From contig JANXVQ010000638.1 in assembly GCA_025351545.1 (NCBI GenBank), positions 1-5,672 of the forward strand: a DNA stretch of 5,672 nt, given 5' to 3'. The notes below the pieces were generated by a model. That model was not told the origin of the DNA and did not search any database. It worked only from the letters and a program-made list of their open reading frames with translations. This DNA is from Spirosoma sp. (GTDB lineage: Bacteria > Bacteroidota > Bacteroidia > Cytophagales > Spirosomataceae). This document shows positions 1-5,145 of this stretch, piece after piece. A program made the position numbers and the translations under genes. Each line of letters starts with the position of its first letter. Positions within the stretch are counted from its first letter, which is position 1.

Positions 1-2
1 TT

Positions 3-68
3 GTTGTGTTTATTGAAAGTTCGCACCTCAAAATTCACACAGCTTTGGGGATTTTTCTTAAAGTTTAA
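3..68 (+). CDS. Possible 3' end of an upstream gene (partial, unidentified)
   Basis: One plus-strand frame is open from the window edge to a TAA at 66-68, giving 21 residues that end in HTALGIFLKV. The composition (alternating hydrophobic and polar residues, few rare ones) looks like a real protein C-terminus. The stop lies just before the bidirectional terminator at 83-116, which is what a gene converging on the large minus-strand gene would need. Against it, another plus-strand frame is open to a TAA at 82-84 and a minus-strand frame is also open over these few bases, so openness alone proves little. The product cannot be named from this fragment. Confidence 0.33.
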   Translation, partial: VVFIESSHLKIHTALGIFLKV

Positions 69-82
69 ACAGCTTCATCAAT

Positions 83-116
83 AAAAAAACCGGAAGCGTT
101 GGCTCCCGGTTTTTTT
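83..116. terminator. Bidirectional intrinsic terminator between convergent genes
   Basis: Seven A's (83-89) followed by CCGG pair with CCGG followed by seven T's (110-116). The stem extends through AGC (95-97) with GCT (102-104), leaving one A-C mismatch (94/105) and the four-base loop GTTG (98-101). Because the stem is flanked by A's on one side and T's on the other, the RNA from either strand ends in a hairpin and U-run. It lies 17 bases beyond the stop of the minus-strand gene ending at 134, and beyond the putative plus-strand stop at 66-68, so it fits a shared terminator. Confidence 0.85.
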
Positions 117-133
117 ATTTTCATGCTACTTTA

Positions 134-2173
134 TTATTCAACACCGAATATTACATCCGACCGACGACCGCTGTTACCAGCCCGACGCGTCGATTTTTTC
201 TTAACTGGTGCTGGCGGAGCCAGTAACTTAGCTTTCTGATCATCTGTCAGTGGCTTCAGGTCAGTGATCGAGTAGCTGTTATCGCTAATCGTTGTGTTGA
301 AGCTACCCACTGTTTGCTCAGGCTGACCATTGCATGGAAGTTTCGTAACGGTGAACACTGCGCGGAAGTACTGAACTTGTGGGCGTACACGGCGACCTTT
401 GTAGCGAATGGCGTTACCACTTTCAATTTTAGCCTTCTCAGCTTGAAGCTGCTGGGCTAAACCACCTGGCAGTTGGCTAAGATTCAGTATAACAGTATTC
501 GTATCGAACTCAACCGTACTGGTTGCCAGGCTACGGTTCAGACCGCGATAGCGAAGGCGAGTAACAGTGTCCCCAACTGAGGTGATAGTGCCATTACAAT
601 AACAGATGTTAGCCACTTCACGTGTGTATGGAGTACGATAGTAAACCTCCAGACGTTCCAATTTATGACGATACTCACATTCAGGAGCAGCTGTAGCCCG
701 TGGGCGAATGCTTGCAAAACTTGTTGTAGCGACTTCGCTCATACAGGTTCCACATTTGGCTACTTGCTTGTTGTGAACCGTTACATAATAGAATCCAGGA
801 TTTACCTGACCGTTCGAGAAATACGACGTTGGGAAGGTCAGCGTCGTATCGGTCGTATTTTCCAATTGAGCGATCACCTGATCTTTTGCACCGGCAACTA
901 CTGAATCCGAGCGGTAGTACAAACGAGCGGTAAAAGTCTCGTTTCTTGGATTAGGCGTTGTGCTGCGCCAGCTGATAACAGGAGCCGTAGTAGCCGTATT
1001 GACAGGAGCTGATTGCTGTGCGTTAGCGCTATTATCAACAAAGGACAGTGATGCACCTTTGAGAGAAGCGCCATTGAAGCGGACATTCAATGCAGGCACC
1101 TCATTGCAAGTTGGGCAGGACACTGGAGCTTTTGGTATAAGCTTCTTCTGGATGAATCCTTTCCGAACTGCCAGACCTACAGTAAAACCACCATGCTTCC
1201 GCTTAAACTCATACAATTGATCATCAACTCCATTAACAATCAGGTAGTTTATCTGCGTAATAAAGCCCTGGCCTTGAACACCGATATTCCAGTTGTTACG
1301 TAATGGGAAGAAGATAGCGGCAGAACCCAGAACACCTAAGTGATAAAGATTAGAACTAGGGTTAACCGACCGAAGAAGTCCACCTCCTCCTACAAAAGAA
1401 GGTATAGCTGGTAAGCTTAACGTCGATGGCGTAAAGGCAGCGATCGTAGCCGCTTCTGTACGGAATATACCTCCCCGAGCTCCTAATTCGATAAATGTAG
1501 TTGCATCAGGATTTCGACGGCTTCGAGCCAGTGTGAAGGTCATTACCGGACCAACTGTGAGGAACATATCTTCCGAAGCACGCTGGTTGATCGTTACCTG
1601 ATCACGATTGAAGCCCCGTGCGGCAGCCAAACCATACAAGTAATCGCTATAGATACTACGTGTAAGGTAGTTCTGATAACCGAAAGACGCTCCTATACCA
1701 AAGCGGAGACGACGGGTAGCCGGTGTCAGGAAGTAATCAATGTTAGCCGTGATGTTAAATCCAGCTCCATTGTACAGCGTTTTATCACGTTTGTTGGGGC
1801 CGAAAGTGTTTTCCCACGTACCGCAATAAGCAAAGTTAGGACCGGCGAATAAGCCAACTCGCCAAGGCGACAGTCGCCTTACTAAGATGAATGTTTGAAA
1901 GGTCGTGTCACAATCATCTAGTTCGGCTACATCACTGGCCTGCGCTTTGAAATCACCTCGACGTAAGGTATCGGTATAAATACCTTTACCTAAGCGATAG
2001 ATATTTTCACGCATGTAACTCCCGCTTGGAGCGGTCGTTGATGGGCTTACTGTAGCGGGTCGGACCCGGACCGTATCAGCCTGTTGACCAAGGCTAACAG
2101 AAGGTAGTGCAAAACTTAGCAACACGAGTCCAGCCAGCATCCTCATGGGGTGTTGTTGGATAAATGTTCGCAT
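134..2173 (-). CDS. Secreted outer-membrane-like protein: beta-barrel half plus Cys-containing beta-rich half, unknown function
   Basis: This 679-residue protein is not a family I recognise. The ATG at 2173 is preferred over an in-frame TTG at 2197 because it directly begins a classical signal peptide: basic start, hydrophobic core LAGLVLLSFALP at about residues 13-24, and cleavage likely after SLG (27-29). A Thr/Ser/Pro-rich linker follows. Residues about 100-340 contain alternating, aromatic- and glycine-rich stretches such as RVGLFAGPNF and GVQGQGFITQINYL, typical of an outer-membrane beta-barrel of about 8-10 strands. Residues about 395-490 look like an Ig/fibronectin-type sandwich, and about 498-640 form a second beta-rich domain. 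The C-terminal half carries eight cysteines: CPTC (353-356), CGTC (474-477), C499, CYC (524-526) and C614. Two more, C88 and C117, lie near the barrel start. A basic Lys/Arg tail (about 657-671) precedes the end. No type IX secretion sorting domain was recognised. It appears monocistronic, with its own promoter candidate and terminator. Cell-surface location is inferred; function is unknown. Confidence 0.88.
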   Translation of the reverse strand: MRTFIQQHPMRMLAGLVLLSFALPSVSLGQQADTVRVRPATVSPSTTAPSGSYMRENIYRLGKGIYTDTLRRGDFKAQASDVAELDDCDTTFQTFILVRRLSPWRVGLFAGPNFAYCGTWENTFGPNKRDKTLYNGAGFNITANIDYFLTPATRRLRFGIGASFGYQNYLTRSIYSDYLYGLAAARGFNRDQVTINQRASEDMFLTVGPVMTFTLARSRRNPDATTFIELGARGGIFRTEAATIAAFTPSTLSLPAIPSFVGGGGLLRSVNPSSNLYHLGVLGSAAIFFPLRNNWNIGVQGQGFITQINYLIVNGVDDQLYEFKRKHGGFTVGLAVRKGFIQKKLIPKAPVSCPTCNEVPALNVRFNGASLKGASLSFVDNSANAQQSAPVNTATTAPVISWRSTTPNPRNETFTARLYYRSDSVVAGAKDQVIAQLENTTDTTLTFPTSYFSNGQVNPGFYYVTVHNKQVAKCGTCMSEVATTSFASIRPRATAAPECEYRHKLERLEVYYRTPYTREVANICYCNGTITSVGDTVTRLRYRGLNRSLATSTVEFDTNTVILNLSQLPGGLAQQLQAEKAKIESGNAIRYKGRRVRPQVQYFRAVFTVTKLPCNGQPEQTVGSFNTTISDNSYSITDLKPLTDDQKAKLLAPPAPVKKKSTRRAGNSGRRSDVIFGVE

Positions 2174-2237
2174 ATTTATTGAGTTAATTTGACGCAATGT
2201 TTGTAACTAAACTTTTATTTTTCCAAGTGTGGCTATG

Positions 2238-2266
2238 GAAATTTAGGGAACGGCTTATCCACCAAA
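2238..2266 (-). promoter_or_regulatory. Candidate Bacteroidota promoter of the 134-2173 gene
   Basis: Read on the minus strand, TTTG (plus 2263-2266) is followed after 17 bases by TAAATTTC (plus 2238-2245). The second element matches six of the seven positions that matter less strictly, and five of the six fixed bases, of the Bacteroidota -7 consensus TAnnTTTG; only the last G is replaced by C. The spacing is within the 17-23 range known for the phylum. It would start transcription roughly 55-60 bases before the ATG at 2173. AT-rich DNA yields such matches by chance, so this is a moderate call. Confidence 0.42.
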
Positions 2267-2422
2267 CGAGTGGACTTATTAAACTGTCAGCTAATTATCC
2301 ATGCAAAAGCGCTTACTTGAATACCCGCTTTGTACTATGACTAGCTTTTCAGACAAATGTTTCTCAAGTTTTCAACAAATAAATGTTTGCCACCCAAGAA
2401 ATCGCCTTATCCTTAAATTATA

Positions 2423-2438
2423 GCCAAATGAATTTGGC
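2423..2438. repeat. Perfect 7-base inverted repeat, operator-like
   Basis: GCCAAAT and ATTTGGC are separated by GA, forming a 16-base near-continuous palindrome of the size bound by dimeric helix-turn-helix repressors. The 9-mer AATTTGGCC that overlaps its right arm (2431-2439) recurs at 2607-2615. There is no T-run, so it is not a terminator. It lies about 180 bases upstream of the promoter candidate for the minus-strand gene. A binding role is inference only. Confidence 0.4.
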
Positions 2439-2495
2439 CACCACACAGGTCATTCAATGAGTTGTATCAACGAATGGCCCCTTAGTTCACTATTT

Positions 2496-2524
2496 TTTTG
2501 CAATGTTAAGGCAGAATTGCAAAA
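2496..2524. repeat. Perfect 9-base inverted repeat, 11-base loop
   Basis: TTTTGCAAT (2496-2504) pairs exactly with ATTGCAAAA (2516-2524) around an 11-base loop. Neither strand has a U-run on the 3' side of the hairpin: the T's precede it on plus, and A's follow on minus. A rho-independent terminator is therefore not supported. It could be a protein-binding dyad or an RNA hairpin. The 9-base perfect arms make it the least likely of the local dyads to be random. Confidence 0.4.
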
Positions 2525-2691
2525 CTTAATTCATTCTTCCACTTTTTTTTAACATCTATTACGAAATAATCCTGTATCAGTAAAATTACAGTCTATTTCG
2601 TCGCGCAATTTGGCCGTCACCAAACAAAGTGAATTCCTTTATTGCTACTACTACTAATCTGATGGGATTGTGTTCAAAACTGTCTGGTTTT

Positions 2692-2708
2692 TTATTGATG
2701 GTCAATAA
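2692..2708. repeat. Perfect 7-base inverted repeat with TTGA..TCAA half-sites
   Basis: TTATTGA (2692-2698) and TCAATAA (2702-2708) flank the three bases TGG. The TTGA/TCAA half-sites recall boxes of the CRP/FNR superfamily, but the centre is shorter than the usual FNR site (TTGAT-N4-ATCAA), so the resemblance is partial. No start of a called gene is close by: the nearest lie more than 500 bases away. Low-weight regulatory candidate. Confidence 0.3.
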
Positions 2709-3021
2709 TAGTGAGAATAAGGTGATAAAAAAATAATTCTCCCTTTCGGCGATAAACAAATACTAATTCCCCGGCATTTTCTTACTTCTTCCTTGATTTC
2801 TTCTATTTTAAACAATCGCCTGCTTCAACTTTCACTAATTGGCACAAGGTTAGTAACATCAAATAAACAGGACTATTCCTCAATCATCTGGCTTTGTTCA
2901 GATGCCTCACGATTTACTTTTTATCTGATTCATCATACGGATAACCTATCATCCCGGTTTGAAGCGCTGGACGAAGGATCGTACAAGTTGTAACATATCA
3001 GTCATCCGCCATCCTCATTTA

Positions 3022-3471
3022 TCATTGCTCTAACTTAATAGATGTCTGAATTAGGTTAGTAGCACATTTGGCAATAATCTTACCGTTGTCAGCAACAATA
3101 CGACCTTCGCAGTGAATAATGTTTTTTCCTTCCCGAATTACTTCAGCTGTTGCCGTAACGATATCGCCCTTCCGGGCTGCGTGCAAAAAATCAATTGTCA
3201 GGTTAACAGATGTATAAGCATACTCGCGACCAAGTGAAAAAACCATAGCGCCAATCAAATCATCCAGAATAGCAGTTCCAGCACCACCATGTAGCACCCC
3301 CGCTGGATTAGTCATTTCCTCCCGAACAATAAAGTCAGCTACCAACCGGCCATATTCTGCTGCTCGTATAGTACCGTTGAGCCATCCACCAAAGGGTGAT
3401 CGGCTGTTACTCATGTTATGACCGATCTGGGAGCGAAAAAAATCGAGCCGGGGGTTAATAGTTTTGTTCAT
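3022..3471 (-). CDS. PaaI-family hotdog thioesterase
   Basis: This 149-residue cytoplasmic protein is the usual length for a single hotdog domain of the PaaI/acyl-CoA thioesterase group, which hydrolyses acyl-CoA or aryl-CoA thioesters as a dimer or tetramer. The diagnostic segment is NPAGVLHGGAGTAILDD at residues 55-71: Asn55, the HGG turn at 61-63 on the buried helix, and Asp70 in the place of the catalytic acid of PaaI enzymes. The rest follows the fold: a strand SVNLTIDFLHAA (88-99), KGD turn (101-103), then TATAEVIREGKNIIHCEGRIV and a final strand KIIAKCATNLIQ. It ends in tandem stops (TGA TAA on the minus strand). The ATG at 3471 has no Shine-Dalgarno sequence. It is transcribed divergently from the ComA-family gene. 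The substrate cannot be told from sequence, because family members act on phenylacetyl-CoA derivatives, fatty acyl-CoAs or menaquinone intermediates. Confidence 0.92.
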   Translation of the reverse strand: MNKTINPRLDFFRSQIGHNMSNSRSPFGGWLNGTIRAAEYGRLVADFIVREEMTNPAGVLHGGAGTAILDDLIGAMVFSLGREYAYTSVNLTIDFLHAARKGDIVTATAEVIREGKNIIHCEGRIVADNGKIIAKCATNLIQTSIKLEQ

Positions 3472-3535
3472 CTTTGGTAAAAATAGTATTTAACTAAGCT
3501 AGAACCCTATAAGATGCTATTATCTATGCACTTTC

Positions 3536-3567
3536 TTGGGAGTTTTTCAAGACTTGTACTATTTTTG
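3536..3567 (+). promoter_or_regulatory. Bacteroidota-type promoter of the comA-dedA unit
   Basis: TTG (3536-3538), a 21-base spacer and TATTTTTG (3560-3567) match the Bacteroidota form TTG-N17-23-TAnnTTTG at every fixed position. Transcription would begin near 3572-3575, leaving a short leader of under 30 bases before the ATG at 3601. It lies in the 129-base spacer shared with the divergent thioesterase gene; no equally good promoter was seen for that gene. No experimental support. Confidence 0.62.
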
Positions 3568-3600
3568 GGCGTTTTTAAGAAGACTACGTAATTACTCCGC

Positions 3601-4362
3601 ATGAATTATACGCTTACGCAGATACCCGATCGTACCGATAAACCTCGCCAAAGCGGGTTAACCATGGTCATGGATAAAGGGTTAAGCCTTCGGGAAGTAG
3701 AGGATTTCCTATCTGTCTCTGCTGAACACACAGACATCGTTAAACTGGGCTGGGCAACGTCGTTTGTTACCCCAAAACTAAAGGAAAAGCTAGCAATCTA
3801 CCGCGATGCTGGTATTCCTGTCTATTTCGGTGGGACTTTGTTTGAGGCTTTTATAGTCCGAAAGCAGTTCGATGAATACCGTAAGCTGTTAGACAGGTAC
3901 GAAATGAAGTACGCCGAGGTGTCGGATGGTTCCATTGATATGAACCAGGATGACAAATGCGAATACATTCGTACATTGGCTACGCAGGTAATTGTGCTTT
4001 CGGAAGTAGGCTCTAAAGATGAGGCTAAAATTATTCCGCCTTACAAGTGGATTCAATTGATGAAGTCAGAACTACAGGCGGGTGCCTGGAAAGTTATTGG
4101 CGAGGCCCGCGAAGGTGGTACTGTTGGCCTGTTTCGGGCGAGTGGTGAAGTCCGGCAGGGATTAGTTGAAGAAATTTTAACCCAGGTTCCACCCGAAAGT
4201 ATTTTGTGGGAAGCTCCCCAAAAGGAACAGCAGGTTTGGTTTGTCAAACTATTGGGTGCTAACGTAAATCTTGGCAATATCGCCCCTCATGAAGTTATTC
4301 CTCTGGAAACCATTCGATTAGGTCTCCGGGGCGATACTTTTTCGCAATTTTTAGATAATTAG
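3601..4362 (+). CDS. comA: Phosphosulfolactate synthase, ComA family
   Basis: The 253-residue product matches the ComA family end to end. The family enzyme adds sulfite to phosphoenolpyruvate to give (2R)-phospho-3-sulfolactate, using Mg2+, in a TIM-barrel fold; it was described in methanogens for coenzyme M synthesis, with the Bacillus homologue YitD making sulfolactate. Conserved blocks seen in order: DKGL (25-28), IVKLGWATS (46-54), GGTLFE (77-82), EVSDGS (106-111), LSEVGSK (133-139), AREGGTVGLF (169-178), WEAPQKEQQ (203-211), VNLGNI (222-227) and ETIRLGLRGDTF (236-247). Lys139 aligns, from memory of the Methanocaldococcus protein, with the proposed catalytic Lys137. One block reads GWATS where I recall GWGTS. 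The ATG at 3601 gives a normal length; there is no Shine-Dalgarno sequence. It heads a likely operon with the DedA gene 73 bases on. No other coenzyme M gene is in view, so the product more likely goes to sulfolactate or sulfonolipid metabolism; that is inference. Confidence 0.93.
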   Translation: MNYTLTQIPDRTDKPRQSGLTMVMDKGLSLREVEDFLSVSAEHTDIVKLGWATSFVTPKLKEKLAIYRDAGIPVYFGGTLFEAFIVRKQFDEYRKLLDRYEMKYAEVSDGSIDMNQDDKCEYIRTLATQVIVLSEVGSKDEAKIIPPYKWIQLMKSELQAGAWKVIGEAREGGTVGLFRASGEVRQGLVEEILTQVPPESILWEAPQKEQQVWFVKLLGANVNLGNIAPHEVIPLETIRLGLRGDTFSQFLDN

Positions 4363-4379
4363 TGATTGGTGGTTAATAG

Positions 4380-4401
4380 TATAGAACGTGCGTCGTCTAT
4401 A
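4380..4401. repeat. Small inverted repeat in the comA-dedA spacer
   Basis: TATAGA (4380-4385) and TCTATA (4396-4401) are exact inverted copies separated by ten bases. The arms are short and weak as RNA and there is no U-run, so termination between the two genes is not supported. It could be a transcription-factor site or chance. The rest of the 73-base spacer shows no TAnnTTTG promoter element. Confidence 0.22.
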
Positions 4402-4435
4402 ATCATCATCTATCTCCACACTATAGTCTCCTATT

Positions 4436-5077
4436 ATGGATATCATCAAATCGTTGATTGATTTTTTGCTTCATCTTGATCGCTACCTCGATCTATGGGC
4501 AAATGAATATGGTGTGCTGCTGTATGCCATCCTCTTCCTAATTGTGTTTACTGAAACAGGGCTAATTGTTATGCCGCTCCTTCCCGGCGACTCCCTGCTG
4601 TTTGCCGCCGGAGCCTTAGCCGCCCGGCCTACCAATGACTTGAGCGTTTGGATCATTATTCCGCTACTTATTGTAGCCGCTTTACTAGGTGATAACGTCA
4701 ACTATTTTGTCGGTAAGTTCTTGGGAACGCAGATCAAGTCACGGGAGCGAATCTTGTTTTTCAAGCGGGAGTACATCGACGAAACAGAGAAGTTCTATAC
4801 CAAATATGGCGGACGGACGGTTATTATCGCCCGATTTATTCCTATTGTAAGGACCATCGCGCCATTTGTCGCCGGGGCCGGAAGCATGACTTATGGCACT
4901 TATATTAAGTTCTGCATCATGGGAGCTATACTCTGGGTAACAAGTATTGCACTACTAGGTTACTTTTTCGGCAATTTCCCTATCGTTCAGAAAAACTTTG
5001 AGTTAGTAGTGTTTGGCATCGTTGGTCTATCTGTGCTGCCCATTATTTTTGAATTTTTCAAGAAACGGTCTCGATAA
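4436..5077 (+). CDS. DedA-family integral membrane protein
   Basis: At 213 residues this has the usual DedA (SNARE-associated PF09335) length and layout. Hydrophobic segments lie at about 26-46, 71-92, 128-148 (probably re-entrant), 158-180 and 186-206, with a basic end KKRSR. The signature residues are present: Glu40 in FTETG, PGD with Asp52 (50-52), GDNVNYFVGKFLG (85-97), and Arg133 and Arg139 in ARFIPIVRTIAPFVAGAG. These match the acidic and arginine residues needed by E. coli YqjA. Family members support membrane-potential and envelope homeostasis, and some (UptA) recycle undecaprenyl phosphate across the inner membrane; others handle phosphatidylethanolamine. Which lipid this one moves cannot be read from sequence. 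The ATG at 4436 follows the ComA-family stop by 73 bases with no promoter or terminator seen between, so co-transcription is likely. An intrinsic terminator follows 27 bases after its stop. Confidence 0.93.
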   Translation: MDIIKSLIDFLLHLDRYLDLWANEYGVLLYAILFLIVFTETGLIVMPLLPGDSLLFAAGALAARPTNDLSVWIIIPLLIVAALLGDNVNYFVGKFLGTQIKSRERILFFKREYIDETEKFYTKYGGRTVIIARFIPIVRTIAPFVAGAGSMTYGTYIKFCIMGAILWVTSIALLGYFFGNFPIVQKNFELVVFGIVGLSVLPIIFEFFKKRSR

Positions 5078-5104
5078 TTCGTAAACCGCTCTACATTGTG
5101 TAAC

Positions 5105-5140
5105 CTATGCCATTGTTCTCAGCGATGGCATAGTGTTTTT
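5105..5140 (+). terminator. Intrinsic terminator after the DedA gene, abutting aroE
   Basis: CTATGCCAT (5105-5113) pairs perfectly with ATGGCATAG (5125-5133). Pairing continues inward through a T-G wobble, G-C, T-G wobble and T-A to a three-base loop CTC (5118-5120), so the whole stem can reach 13 pairs. TGTTTTT (5134-5140) follows directly as the U-run. It ends only five bases before the aroE ATG at 5146. It is therefore either a terminator that separates the two units or, on read-through transcripts, a hairpin very near the aroE start. Confidence 0.78.
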
Positions 5141-5145
5141 AAACT

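Larger units (their letters stand above)
2174..3021. other. Long AT-rich intergenic region without a convincing gene
   Basis: These 848 bases separate two minus-strand genes. Apart from the promoter candidate near 2238-2266, they hold several perfect inverted repeats listed separately. The only longer open frame (2793-2993, plus) starts with TTG, lacks a recognisable promoter, and is rich in Ser, Leu and Ile as translated AT-rich DNA tends to be; it is not called as a gene. No tRNA, no classical terminator for the thioesterase gene and no insertion-sequence ends were found. The region may hold regulatory sites, an unrecognised small RNA or decayed coding sequence. Confidence 0.7.

Noticed and set aside
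665..1220. Open frames on the plus strand and in another minus frame across the large gene (for example 665-904, 898-1086, 960-1220)
   Set aside because: They overlap a long, coherent coding frame, have no recognisable protein features and behave as shadows.
2173..2197. In-frame TTG start eight codons upstream for the large minus-strand gene
   Set aside because: The ATG at 2173 begins a normal signal peptide directly; the extra residues add nothing and no ribosome site favours the TTG.
2560..2591. CTGTA (2572-2576) and TACAG (2587-2591) inverted repeat
   Set aside because: Five-base arms with a ten-base gap are expected by chance several times in a spacer of this length.
2643..2657. Short CTA triplet run (CTACTACTACTAA)
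   Set aside because: Only about three to four units; too short to count as a meaningful tandem repeat.
2793..2993. 66-codon open frame on the plus strand in the long spacer
   Set aside because: It begins with TTG, has no recognisable promoter and its composition is that of AT-rich non-coding DNA. The receiver-like tail is reported only as a speculative finding.
4053..4701. Minus-strand open frames inside the ComA and DedA genes (4053-4277, 4483-4701)
   Set aside because: They lie opposite genes with clear family motifs; nothing in their translations looks functional.
5048..5098. Possible aroE promoter: TTTG at 5048-5051 with TAATTC at 5075 or TACATTGT at 5092
   Set aside because: The -7 elements match poorly (about four of six fixed bases) and spacings are at or beyond the limit, so no promoter is called.
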